From positions 1,922,001-1,986,000 of the forward strand of contig OU365335.1 in NCBI GenBank assembly GCA_910822395.1: a DNA stretch of 64,000 bases, read 5' to 3'. Below are positions 39,410 through 47,914 of this stretch, in pieces (positions within the stretch are counted from its first letter, which is position 1; each line of letters opens with the position of its first letter). Position numbers and translations under genes: made by a program. The stretch is from Pseudoclavibacter triregionum. GTDB taxonomy: Bacteria; Actinomycetota; Actinomycetes; Actinomycetales; Microbacteriaceae. Under the pieces are notes generated by a model. It saw nothing but the letters and a program-made list of their open reading frames with translations, made no database searches and was not told the origin of the DNA.

Positions 39410-40711
39410 ATGGCCCGCCGCCGCCCCAGCGCCGCCGCGCGCGCGAAGCTCGCCGCCGAGTCGCTCGCCGCCTTCGTCGCGGCCTCCCCGTCGTCCTTCC
39501 ACGCCGCCGCAGAGGCCGCCCGGCGCCTCGAGGAGGCCGGCTTCGAGGCGCTCGACGAGCGCGAGGCCTGGCCCGAGGGCCCGGGCGCGCGCTTCGTCGT
39601 CCGCGATGGCGCGATCATCGCCTGGCGCGTGCTCGAGGGCGTGGACGCCGCCGCGCCCTTCGCGATCGTCGGCGCGCACACCGATTCGCCGGGCTTCCGC
39701 CTCAAGCCCGAGCCCGATCACGAGGCCTTCGGGTGGCGCCAGCTCGCCGCCGAGGTCTACGGCGGCCCGCTCGCGAACTCCTGGCTCGACCGCGAGCTGC
39801 GGATCGCCGGCCGCGTCGTCCTGGCCGACGGCACGACGCGTCTCGTCGCGACCGACCCCGTCGCGCGCATCCCGCAGCTCGCCATCCACCTCGACCGCCA
39901 GGTGAACAGCGACGGCCTCAAGCTCGACCCGCAGAAGCACCTGCGCCCCGTCCTCGGCCCGGGCTCCGGCCCCGACGCGAAGGCGATCGTCGCGAAGGCC
40001 GCGGGCGTCGAGCCGGGCGAGCTCGCCTCGTGGGACCTCTTCCTCGCCGACGCGCAGGAGCCGCGCGTCTACGGCGAGCCGGCCCTCCTCGCGAGCGGCC
40101 GCCTCGACAACCTCGCGAGCGTCTACGCCGCGATCGCCGCGCTCATCGAGACGGTGCCCTCGGGCGTCATCCCGGTCGTCGCCTGCTTCGACCACGAGGA
40201 GGTCGGCTCGGCGAGCCGCTCCGGCGCCGGCGGCCCCTTCCTCGAGGACGTCCTCGCCCGCATCCGCGCCGGCCTCGGCGCGGGGGAGGAGGACCGCCGC
40301 CGCGGCCTCGCCGCCTCGTGGTGCGTCTCGAGCGACGTCGGGCACTCCGTGCACCCGAACTACGCCGAGCGCCATGACGACGACACGCGCCCCGTGGCCG
40401 GCCAGGGCCCGATCGTGAAGATCAACGCGAACCAGCGCTACGCGAGCGACGCCTCGGGCGCCGCGATGTGGGCGGGCGTGTGCGTGAACGCGGGCGTGCC
40501 GGTGCAGAGCTTCGTCTCGAGCAACGCCATCCCGTGCGGCTCGACGATCGGGCCCATCACGGCGACCCGCCTCGGCATCCGCACCGTCGACGTCGGCATC
40601 CCGATCCTCTCGATGCACTCGGCGCGCGAGCTCTGCGCCGCGGGCGATGTCGACGGGCTCGAGCGCGCCCTCGCCGTCTTCCTCGCGGGCGGCTGGCCCG
40701 AGCGGGCCTAG
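39410..40711 (+). CDS. M18-family aminopeptidase
   Basis: A 433-residue metallo-aminopeptidase of the M18 (aspartyl aminopeptidase, ApeB-like) family. Metal ligands are visible: His in VGAHTDSPGFRLKP (near residue 87), Asp in SGRLDNLAS, the Glu pair in FDHEEVGSASRSGAG, Asp in SSDVGHSVHPNY and the final His in PILSMHSARELC. It probably trims acidic residues from peptides in the cytoplasm; there is no signal peptide. ATG 39410 is preceded by GGAG at about 39398-39401. It lies between pdxT and yebC without overlap, so it may be expressed on its own. Confidence 0.9.
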   Translation: MARRRPSAAARAKLAAESLAAFVAASPSSFHAAAEAARRLEEAGFEALDEREAWPEGPGARFVVRDGAIIAWRVLEGVDAAAPFAIVGAHTDSPGFRLKPEPDHEAFGWRQLAAEVYGGPLANSWLDRELRIAGRVVLADGTTRLVATDPVARIPQLAIHLDRQVNSDGLKLDPQKHLRPVLGPGSGPDAKAIVAKAAGVEPGELASWDLFLADAQEPRVYGEPALLASGRLDNLASVYAAIAALIETVPSGVIPVVACFDHEEVGSASRSGAGGPFLEDVLARIRAGLGAGEEDRRRGLAASWCVSSDVGHSVHPNYAERHDDDTRPVAGQGPIVKINANQRYASDASGAAMWAGVCVNAGVPVQSFVSSNAIPCGSTIGPITATRLGIRTVDVGIPILSMHSARELCAAGDVDGLERALAVFLAGGWPERA

Positions 40712-40733
40712 CGCGGTTCCAGAGGGCCGCGCG

Positions 40734-40739
40734 TAGACT
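40734..40739 (+). promoter_or_regulatory. Candidate -10 element (TAGACT) for yebC and the ruv genes
   Basis: TAGACT lies 165 bases before ATG 40905, giving a long leader if used. A short GCGCGG/CCGCGC hairpin (40711-40732) immediately precedes it. No clear -35 element. Confidence 0.35.
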
Positions 40740-40904
40740 TGCACTCCTCCCGCCGCCAGGCGGCGCCCGCGGCGCCCGCGGCGAGCCTCGACCGCGGCGG
40801 ACGCGTTCGGTCCACGACGCCGATGCGACGCCGCGCAGGCGCCCGACGACCGCAGGCATCCATCCACCACGGCTGGCCCGCCCAGCCCGACCCGCAGGAA
40901 GCAC

Positions 40905-41669
40905 ATGTCCGGACACTCCAAATGGGCCACGACGAAGCACAAGAAGGCCGTCATCGACGCCAAGCGCGCCAAGTCGTTCGCGAAGCTCATCAAGAACATC
41001 GAGGTCGCCGCGAAGATCGGCGGTCCCGACCCCGCCGGCAATCCGACCCTCGCGGACGCCATCCAGAAGGCGAAGAAGACCTCCGTCCCGAACGACAACA
41101 TCGACCGCGCCGTCAAGCGCGGCGCGGGCCTCACGGGCGAGACGATCGACTACACGACGATCATGTACGAGGGCTACGCCCCCGGCGGCGTGGCCCTCCT
41201 CATGGAGTGCCTCACCGACAACAAGAACCGCGCCGCCGCCGAGGTCCGCACGGCCATGAGCCGCAACGGCGGCAACATGGCCGACCCGGGCTCGGTCGCC
41301 TTCAACTTCGAGCGCAAGGGCGTCATCATCGTCCCCCACGGCGAGACCCCGACCGAGGACGAGATCCTCGAGATCGTGCTCGACGCGGGCGCCGAGGAGG
41401 TCATCGACCACGGCGAGACGTTCGAGATCCGCACCGAGGCCGGCGACATGGTCGCCGCGCGCAAGGCGCTCCAGGACGCCGGCGTCGACTACGACCAGGC
41501 CGAGGCCGAGTTCGTGCCGAACGTGAAGGTCGAGGTGACCGAGGTCGCCACGGCCGAGAAGGTGCTCCGCCTCATCGACGCGCTCGAGGACCTCGACGAC
41601 ATCCAGAACGTCTACACGAACCTCGACGTCTCGCCCGAGGTGCAGGCGCAGCTCGGCGGCGACGAGTAG
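40905..41669 (+). CDS. YebC/PmpR-family transcriptional/translational regulator
   Basis: A 254-residue protein of the YebC family, recently linked in other bacteria to translation of difficult peptides as well as to transcription. It opens with the family signature [20 protein letters not shown] and continues with [20 protein letters not shown] and [19 protein letters not shown]. The length matches the family. ATG 40905 is clear. ruvC follows after 22 bases, and yebC-ruvCAB is a conserved order in many bacteria. Confidence 0.95.
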   Translation: MSGHSKWATTKHKKAVIDAKRAKSFAKLIKNIEVAAKIGGPDPAGNPTLADAIQKAKKTSVPNDNIDRAVKRGAGLTGETIDYTTIMYEGYAPGGVALLMECLTDNKNRAAAEVRTAMSRNGGNMADPGSVAFNFERKGVIIVPHGETPTEDEILEIVLDAGAEEVIDHGETFEIRTEAGDMVAARKALQDAGVDYDQAEAEFVPNVKVEVTEVATAEKVLRLIDALEDLDDIQNVYTNLDVSPEVQAQLGGDE

Positions 41670-41691
41670 CCGCGCGCCCGGGCATCATCCC

Positions 41692-42306
41692 ATGCGGATC
41701 CTCGGCGTCGACCCCGGTCTCACCAGGTGCGGGATCGGGGTCGTCGACGTGGACGGCCGGCGCAGGCCCACGCTCGTCCACGTCGACTGCGCCCGCACGG
41801 GCCCCGAGGACCCGCTCCCCTCGCGCCTGCTCGCGATCGGCGACGTGGTGGAGACGGCGATCGACGCGCACGCGCCGGACCGCATCGCCCTCGAGCGCGT
41901 CTTCGCGCAGCACAACGTCCGCTCGGTCATGGGCATCGCCCAGATCTCGGGCGTCATCCTCGTCGCGGCCGAGCGCCGCGGCATCCCCATCGAGCTGCGC
42001 ACGCCCTCCCAGGTGAAGGCCGCCGTCACCGGCTACGGCTCGGCCGACAAGGCGCAGGTGGGGGAGATGGTGCGGCGCATCCTCGGCCTCGACGAGGCGC
42101 CGAAGCCGGCCGACGCGGCGGACGCCCTCGCCCTCGCGATCTGCGCCGCCTGGCGCTCGCCCGTCGAGAGCGCGGCCCGCACGGCCGCCTCCCAGCGGCG
42201 CACCGCCGTGCAGGCGAAGCCGTCCTCCGGCGCCCTCACCCCCGCCCAGCAGGCGTGGCTCGCCGCCGAGCGTGCCGCCGGATCGGGCCGCAAGCGCCTA
42301 CGGTAG
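41692..42306 (+). CDS. ruvC: Crossover junction endodeoxyribonuclease RuvC
   Basis: A 204-residue Holliday-junction resolvase with an RNase H fold. Catalytic acids are Asp7 (RILGVDPGL), Glu68 (RIALERVF) and the paired Asp in [13 protein letters not shown] positively charged C-terminal tail of about 45 residues (ending [10 protein letters not shown]) extends beyond the core. ATG 41692 gives the family start MRILGVDPG. ruvA follows after four bases and ruvB overlaps ruvA, so the three subunits of the resolvasome are made together. Confidence 0.96.
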   Translation: MRILGVDPGLTRCGIGVVDVDGRRRPTLVHVDCARTGPEDPLPSRLLAIGDVVETAIDAHAPDRIALERVFAQHNVRSVMGIAQISGVILVAAERRGIPIELRTPSQVKAAVTGYGSADKAQVGEMVRRILGLDEAPKPADAADALALAICAAWRSPVESAARTAASQRRTAVQAKPSSGALTPAQQAWLAAERAAGSGRKRLR

Positions 42307-42310
42307 GGGC

Positions 42311-42913
42311 GTGATCGCCTCCCTCAGCGGCCTCGTGTCGCACCTCAGCGCCTCGGCGTGCATCCTCGAGGTCGGCGGCGTCGGCTACCGCATCCTCCTC
42401 GCCCCGGGCCACGCCCTCGAGCTGCGCACCGGCGCGAAGGCGACGATCCGCACGCACCTCGTCGTGCGGGAGGACGCCCTCACCCTCTACGGCTTCCGCG
42501 ACGACCGCGAGGAGGAGCTCTTCGCGCAGCTCTGCACCGTCACCGGCGTCGGCCCCAAGTCGGCCCTCGGCGTGCTCGCGCAGCTCACGCCCGACGAGGT
42601 GAGCCGGGCCGTCGCCGACGGCGACGTCGCGGTGTTCAAGCGCGTCTCCGGCGTCGGCCCCAAGACCGCCCAGCTCATCATCGTCTCGCTCGCCGGGAAG
42701 CTCGCGCCGCCCGCGGCCGCGGGCGCGGCCGTCCCCGGCGCCACCCCCGCGCAGACCCAGGACGTCATCGACGCGCTCCTCGGCCTCGGCTACACGGAGA
42801 AGCAGGCCGCGCCGGCCGTCGACGACGCCCTCGCGACGCTCGGCGGCGAGACCGCCTCGGTGAGCGAGCTCCTCCGGGCCGCCCTGCGACTGCTCACCCC
42901 GCCGAAGCGATGA
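42311..42913 (+). CDS. ruvA: Holliday junction branch migration protein RuvA
   Basis: A 200-residue junction-binding protein. The OB-fold N-terminus starts [20 protein letters not shown]. Two helix-hairpin-helix motifs follow ([14 protein letters not shown] and [15 protein letters not shown]). A linker precedes the C-terminal domain that contacts RuvB ([20 protein letters not shown]). GTG 42311 is the family start; the open frame extends upstream without similarity. Its stop overlaps the ruvB ATG. Confidence 0.95.
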   Translation: MIASLSGLVSHLSASACILEVGGVGYRILLAPGHALELRTGAKATIRTHLVVREDALTLYGFRDDREEELFAQLCTVTGVGPKSALGVLAQLTPDEVSRAVADGDVAVFKRVSGVGPKTAQLIIVSLAGKLAPPAAAGAAVPGATPAQTQDVIDALLGLGYTEKQAAPAVDDALATLGGETASVSELLRAALRLLTPPKR

Positions 42914-43923
42914 GCGAGCGCGACGACCTCCTCGAGCCGGTCCCCGAGTCGGACGCCGAGCTCGCCTTCGAGGGCGCCCTCCGCCCGCGCACGCTCGCCG
43001 AGTTCGTCGGCCAGCAGAAGGTGCGCACGCAGCTCGACCTCCTCATCCGCGCCGCCGCGCTCCAGGGCCGCGCGCCCGACCACATCCTCCTCGCGGGCCC
43101 TCCCGGCCTCGGCAAGACGACGCTCGCGATGATCCTCGCCGAGGAGACGGGGCATCCGATCCGTCTCACCTCGGGCCCCGCGCTCCAGCACGCGGGCGAC
43201 CTCGCCTCGGTGCTCTCGAGCCTCGTGCAGGGGGAGATCCTCTTCATCGACGAGATCCACCGCATGGCCCGCACCGCCGAGGAGATGCTCTACCTCGCGA
43301 TGGAGGACTTCCGCATCGACATCATGGTCGGCAAGGGCGCGGGCGCCACGAGCGTGCCGCTCGAGCTCGCGCCGTTCACGGTCGTCGGCGCGACGACGCG
43401 GGCGGGGCTCCTCCCGAACCCGCTCCGCGATCGCTTCGGCTTCACGGCGCACCTGGAGTTCTACGAGCAGGCCGAGCTCGAGGACGTCATCCGGCGCGCC
43501 GCCCGCCTGCTCGACCTCGAGCTGCCGGGCCCCGCGCTCGCCGCGATCGCCCGCCGCTCGCGCGGCACGCCCCGCATCGCGAACCGGCTCCTGCGCCGCG
43601 TGCGCGACTTCGCGCTCGTCCACGAGCGCCCGGCCGACGCGGCCGCCGTCGACGACGCGCTCCTCCTCTACGACGTCGACGAGCTCGGCCTCGACCGCCT
43701 CGACCGCGCCGTGCTCGAGGGCCTCGTCGACCGCTTCGCCGGGGGACCGGTCGGCGTGCGGACGCTCGCGGTCTCGATCGGGGAGGAGCCGGAGACGATC
43801 GAGTCGGTCGTCGAGCCCTTCCTCGTGCGCGTCGGGCTCGTCGCCCGGACCCCGCGCGGCCGCATCGCGACCCGGGCCGCCTACGCGCACCTCGGGCGAC
43901 CCGCGCCGGCCGACGCGGTCTGA
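42910..43923 (+). CDS. ruvB: Holliday junction DNA helicase RuvB
   Basis: A 337-residue AAA+ motor for branch migration. Walker A is GPPGLGKTT (residues 63-71) and Walker B is [10 protein letters not shown] (110-119). Sensor and arginine-finger regions are in [18 protein letters not shown]. The C-terminal winged helix has [23 protein letters not shown] 42910 overlaps the ruvA stop by four bases. It ends the ruvCAB block. Confidence 0.97.
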   Translation: MSERDDLLEPVPESDAELAFEGALRPRTLAEFVGQQKVRTQLDLLIRAAALQGRAPDHILLAGPPGLGKTTLAMILAEETGHPIRLTSGPALQHAGDLASVLSSLVQGEILFIDEIHRMARTAEEMLYLAMEDFRIDIMVGKGAGATSVPLELAPFTVVGATTRAGLLPNPLRDRFGFTAHLEFYEQAELEDVIRRAARLLDLELPGPALAAIARRSRGTPRIANRLLRRVRDFALVHERPADAAAVDDALLLYDVDELGLDRLDRAVLEGLVDRFAGGPVGVRTLAVSIGEEPETIESVVEPFLVRVGLVARTPRGRIATRAAYAHLGRPAPADAV

Positions 43924-43937
43924 TCGGGCGGCCGACG

Positions 43938-43943
43938 TATGAT
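43938..43943 (+). promoter_or_regulatory. Candidate -10 element (TATGAT) for yajC-secDF
   Basis: TATGAT lies 15 bases after the ruvB stop and 84 bases before GTG 44027. It is the best -10 match in the gap; no convincing -35. Confidence 0.4.
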
Positions 43944-44026
43944 GGCACCTGTTTGCCGTCCGCCGGACGGCGCTCCCGACCTCGCCTGACCTGACGCGGC
44001 CCCCGCCGCACCGAAGGAGTCCCGCC

Positions 44027-44503
44027 GTGGATCCGATGATGTACCTCCCGCTCGTCCTCCTCGCCGTGATGCTCGTGCTCATGTGGCGCGGCAACAAGCA
44101 GCGCGCGAAGCTGCAAGAGGAGATGAAGGCGAAGGTCGTCGTCGGCGCCGACGTCATGACGCAGGCCGGCATCTACGGCACGATCGTCGACATCGACGAG
44201 GCCGCGAACGTCACGACGATCGAGACGACGCCCGGCACGCGCATCCGCGTCCACTCGATGACGATCGCGAACGTCATCGAGGCGACCGTCCCGGACGACG
44301 CCTCCTCGCTCGTCGCCGACCCCGCCGCCCCCGTCGCCCAGGCTCCTGCCGCGGACGCCGACTCGCACCTCGAGGGCCAGACCCCCGCCAGCGGCGCGAC
44401 CTCCGCCGAATCCCGCTACGGGGAGCTCGTCGAGGACGGCGCCCGCGAGCTCGACGAGCTCGACGGCGACGTCCGCCGCGACGGCGACGCGCCCCGCGCC
44501 TAG
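44027..44503 (+). CDS. yajC: Preprotein translocase accessory protein YajC
   Basis: A 158-residue single-pass membrane protein of the Sec accessory complex. The N-terminal helix is MYLPLVLLAVMLVLMW, followed by RGNKQRAKLQEEMKAKVVVG and the conserved VMTQAGIYGTIVDIDE. The C-terminal 70 residues are an acidic, Ala-rich tail longer than in E. coli YajC. GTG 44027 follows GAAGGAGT at 44013-44020. secD starts 135 bases later; the three genes are functionally linked. Confidence 0.93.
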   Translation: MDPMMYLPLVLLAVMLVLMWRGNKQRAKLQEEMKAKVVVGADVMTQAGIYGTIVDIDEAANVTTIETTPGTRIRVHSMTIANVIEATVPDDASSLVADPAAPVAQAPAADADSHLEGQTPASGATSAESRYGELVEDGARELDELDGDVRRDGDAPRA

Positions 44504-44638
44504 GCGCCGCGCGGCCCCGCCGCACACCCCCGAGCCGGCCGCCGGCTCGATCGCCCGCCCGGGTCGCCATCCGGCCGGCCCCCTCCGCCACCGGCGCACG
44601 CCGCGCCCGAACCGCACAGCCGAAAGGCACCCCCACTC

Positions 44639-46399
44639 GTGACCCTCACCTCGAACACCGCGCGCCGGCGCCCGACGGGCGGGAGCCTCGCGGCCCGCGC
44701 CTGGCAGACGCTGGCCTGGCTCCTCGCGCTCATCGCGGCGCTCGTGGGCCTCAACTGGATCTCCGTCGCCCAGGGCGGCCAGTGGACCCCGAAGCTCGCC
44801 CTCGACCTCGAGGGCGGCACGCAGATCGTCCTCCAGGCCCAGCTCCCGGAGGGCCAGGCCGAGCCCACGTCCGAGCAGATGCAGCAGGCGGTGTCGATCA
44901 TCCGCCAGCGCGTCGACGCGGCCGGCATCTCCGAGGCCGAGATCACGACCCAGGGCGGCCGCAACATCGTCGTCTCGATGCCCGGCCAGATGTCGGACGA
45001 CACCCGCGCCCGCATCGAGAACTCGGCGCGCCTCGACTTCCGCCCGGTCATCTACACCGACGCCGCGGCGAACTCGCAGATCATCCCGCCGGACCAGCTC
45101 CCGGCGGACATCGCGACGACGCCGACCGCGGTGCCGACCGACCCCTCCGACCCGGCGCAGATCCCGGACAGCGAGTGGCTGCGCTTCATCGAGTTCAACT
45201 GCGCGACGGACATCCCGAACGCCGCCGACATCAAGCCGGAGGAGCCGCTCATCACCTGCGACGAGTCGGGCACCGAGAAGTACGTGCTCGGCCCCGTCGA
45301 GGTCTCGGGCGAGCGCATCGCGAACGCGAGCTCGGGCCTCGTCACGACCTCGCAGGGCGCGACGACCGGCCAGTGGGCCGTGAACATCCAGTTCGACGAG
45401 CTCGGCACGCAGCAGTTCGCCGCCGTCACGCAGCGCCTCAACGGCTACATGGCCACCGCGACGAGCCAGGCCGACCAGGCGAAGACCCGCTTCGCGGTGA
45501 CCCTCGACAACCGCGTCATCGTCGCCCCGACGACGAACGCGGTCATCACCGACGGCCGCCCGCAGATCACCGGCGACTTCACGCAGACGAGCGCGAAGAC
45601 GCTCGCCGACCAGCTGAAGTTCGGCGCGCTGCCCTTCACCTTCGCGACGCAGTCGTCCTCCTCGATCTCGGCGACGCTCGGCACCTCGCAGCTCATGAAC
45701 GGCCTCATCGCGGGCGCCATCGGCCTCGCGCTCGTCGTGCTCTACTCGCTCTTCCAGTACCGCACGCTCGGCCTGCTCACGGTCGCCTCGCTCATCATCT
45801 CGGCCGCGCTCACCTACCTCGTCGTGACCTTCCTCTCCTCGCAGGAGGGGTACCGCCTTTCGCTCGCGGGCGTGGCGGGCCTCATCGTCGCGATCGGCAT
45901 CACGGCCGACTCGTTCATCGTCTACTTCGAGCGCATCAAGGACGAGCTGCGCGACGGCCGCGGCCTCGTCTCGGCCGTCGAGACCGGATGGCAGCGCGCG
46001 AGCCGGACGATCCTCGTCTCGGACGCCGTGAACCTCCTCGTCGCCGCGGTGCTCTTCATCGTCGCCGTCGGCAACGTGCGCGGCTTCGCGCTCACGCTCT
46101 TCATCACGACGGTCATCGACCTCATCGTCGTCTGGCTCTTCACGCACCCGGTCATGCGCCTGCTCGCGCGCACCCGCTTCTTCGGCGGCGGGCACCCGGC
46201 CTCGGGCCTCGACCCGCGCGCGCTCGGCGCCGTCTACCGCGGCCGCGGCGAGTTCCGCGTCACCGCCGCGAAGACGACGAAGGGCGCGAGCCGCGAGGCG
46301 CAGCGCCGCCAGACGCTCGCCGAGCGGAAGGCCGCCGAAGCCGCGGCCGCCGCGGGCGCGACCAGCACGACCAAGGACAGCAAGGAGGAGACGCGATGA
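44639..46399 (+). CDS. secD: Protein translocase subunit SecD
   Basis: A 586-residue membrane protein that, with SecF, uses the proton gradient to pull proteins out of the Sec channel. The first helix is WQTLAWLLALIAALVGLNW, followed by LALDLEGGTQIVLQA, the family signature. A large extracytoplasmic P1 domain leads to five C-terminal helices (starting about residue 355, GLIAGAIGLALVVLYSLFQY) with VAGLIVAIGITADSFIVYFE and KDELRDGRGL. The basic C-terminal tail is Lys/Ala-rich. GTG 44639 has CGAAAGG at about 44622-44628. Its stop overlaps the secF start (ATGA). Confidence 0.96.
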   Translation: MTLTSNTARRRPTGGSLAARAWQTLAWLLALIAALVGLNWISVAQGGQWTPKLALDLEGGTQIVLQAQLPEGQAEPTSEQMQQAVSIIRQRVDAAGISEAEITTQGGRNIVVSMPGQMSDDTRARIENSARLDFRPVIYTDAAANSQIIPPDQLPADIATTPTAVPTDPSDPAQIPDSEWLRFIEFNCATDIPNAADIKPEEPLITCDESGTEKYVLGPVEVSGERIANASSGLVTTSQGATTGQWAVNIQFDELGTQQFAAVTQRLNGYMATATSQADQAKTRFAVTLDNRVIVAPTTNAVITDGRPQITGDFTQTSAKTLADQLKFGALPFTFATQSSSSISATLGTSQLMNGLIAGAIGLALVVLYSLFQYRTLGLLTVASLIISAALTYLVVTFLSSQEGYRLSLAGVAGLIVAIGITADSFIVYFERIKDELRDGRGLVSAVETGWQRASRTILVSDAVNLLVAAVLFIVAVGNVRGFALTLFITTVIDLIVVWLFTHPVMRLLARTRFFGGGHPASGLDPRALGAVYRGRGEFRVTAAKTTKGASREAQRRQTLAERKAAEAAAAAGATSTTKDSKEETR

Positions 46400-47778
46400 G
46401 CGGGATCCGCACGCTCGGCAACGACCTCCACACCGGAGCGCGCTCCTTCGACTTCGTCGGCCGCGCGAAGATCTGGTTCACGATCGCGATCCTCGCGATC
46501 CTCGCCTGCTGCATCGCGCCGCTCGTGCGCGGCGGCCTCGAGCTCGGCATCGAGTTCACGGGCGGCTCGGAGTACACCGTCTCCGCGCCGACGACCGCCG
46601 ACCAGGGTCCCGCGGCCTCGGTCGTCGCGCAGCACACCTCGACGCCGGCGCGCGTCTCGACCCTCGGCGACGGCGCCGTCCGCGTGCAGACGGACGCCTT
46701 CGACCAGGCGACGACGAACACCGTCCGCGACGAGCTCGCCGCGGCCTACGGCGTCGCGCCCGAGAACGTCGCCGTCTCGACGATCGGCCCCTCGTGGGGC
46801 GCGGACATCACGCGGCAGATGCTCATCGGCCTCGCGGTGTTCCTCGTCCTCGCGGCCACGCTCATGGCGCTCTACTTCCGCACCTGGAAGATCTCGCTCG
46901 CCGCGATCCTCGCGCTCTTCCACGACCTCATCCTCACGGTCGGCATCTACGCGATCACGGGCTTCGAGGTGACGCCGGCGACGGTCATCGGCTTCCTCAC
47001 GATCCTCGGCTACTCGCTCTACGACACGGTCGTCGTCTTCGACCGCGTCCGCGAGCAGACGGCGACGCACTCGCCCGAGGGCACCCGCACCTTCGGCGAG
47101 CTCGTGAACCTCGCGATCAACCAGACGCTCGTGCGCTCGATCAACACCTCGGTCGTCGCGCTCCTTCCGGTCGCCGCGATCCTCTTCATCGGCGCGTTCA
47201 TCATGGGCGCGGGCACGCTCCGCGACATCTCGCTCGCGCTCTTCATCGGCATCCTCGTCGGCGCCGTGTCGACGATCTTCATGGCGGCGCCGCTCTACGC
47301 CTGGCTGCGCTCGCGCGAGCCCGCCATCCGCCGCATCGACCGGAAGATCCGCCTCCGCCGCGGCGAGTCCGAGGCCGATGCGATCGCCGCGACCGGCGGC
47401 AAGGACATCGACCTCACCGAGACGAAGGCCGAGGCCGAGGCGCGCCGCCGTCGTCGCACCGACGACGAGGTCGCCCCGATCGTCCCCGGCAAGGCGAGCG
47501 CCGCCGAGGACGAGGACCCGTGGGAGCTCCGCGAGGCGGAGGACGCCGAGTCTGACGCCGACGTCGACGCCGAGCCGGTCGAGGACGAGCCGGTCGAGGA
47601 CGCGACCGACGCCGAGGTCGACACCGAGGCTGTCGAGTCGGATGACGACGCGGAGGCCCACGACGAGACGGAGACCACCGCCGCCCGCACGCTCTCGACC
47701 CCCAAGGCGCAGCGCCCGAAGGGCCAGAGCCGCCCCGCCGGCGCGACGAGCTCGAAGCGCCGGAAGCGCCGCCGCTAG
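46396..47778 (+). CDS. secF: Protein translocase subunit SecF
   Basis: A 460-residue partner of SecD. The first helix (KIWFTIAILAILACCIAPLV) is followed by LELGIEFTGGSEYTV, a family mark, and five more helices from about residue 140 (ITRQMLIGLAVFLVLAATLM), including GYSLYDTVVVFDRVRE. The last 140 residues form a very acidic tail ending in a basic patch (KRRKRRR), unlike E. coli SecF. ATG 46396 follows AAGGAGG at 46382-46388 and overlaps the secD stop. A hairpin follows. The apt gene that often lies between secF and relA in actinobacteria is missing. Confidence 0.95.
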   Translation: MSGIRTLGNDLHTGARSFDFVGRAKIWFTIAILAILACCIAPLVRGGLELGIEFTGGSEYTVSAPTTADQGPAASVVAQHTSTPARVSTLGDGAVRVQTDAFDQATTNTVRDELAAAYGVAPENVAVSTIGPSWGADITRQMLIGLAVFLVLAATLMALYFRTWKISLAAILALFHDLILTVGIYAITGFEVTPATVIGFLTILGYSLYDTVVVFDRVREQTATHSPEGTRTFGELVNLAINQTLVRSINTSVVALLPVAAILFIGAFIMGAGTLRDISLALFIGILVGAVSTIFMAAPLYAWLRSREPAIRRIDRKIRLRRGESEADAIAATGGKDIDLTETKAEAEARRRRRTDDEVAPIVPGKASAAEDEDPWELREAEDAESDADVDAEPVEDEPVEDATDAEVDTEAVESDDDAEAHDETETTAARTLSTPKAQRPKGQSRPAGATSSKRRKRRR

Positions 47779-47815
47779 CGGCGCGGCCCGCTCACCCAAG
47801 CGTAACGACGGTCAC

Positions 47816-47847
47816 GGCCCCGGTGGTAGCGTTGCTCCACCGGGGCC
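47816..47847 (+). terminator. Hairpin terminator after secF
   Basis: GGCCCCGGTGG (47816-47826) pairs perfectly with CCACCGGGGCC (47837-47847) around a 10-base loop, followed by TTCC. The loop contains TAGCGT, which could also serve as a -10 element for relA. Confidence 0.75.
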
Positions 47848-47914
47848 TTCCGCATCCCCGACCTCCCCGGTCGCGCGCTGACGCGCGGCGTCGTCGGGAG
47901 GATCGGAGGCCTGC

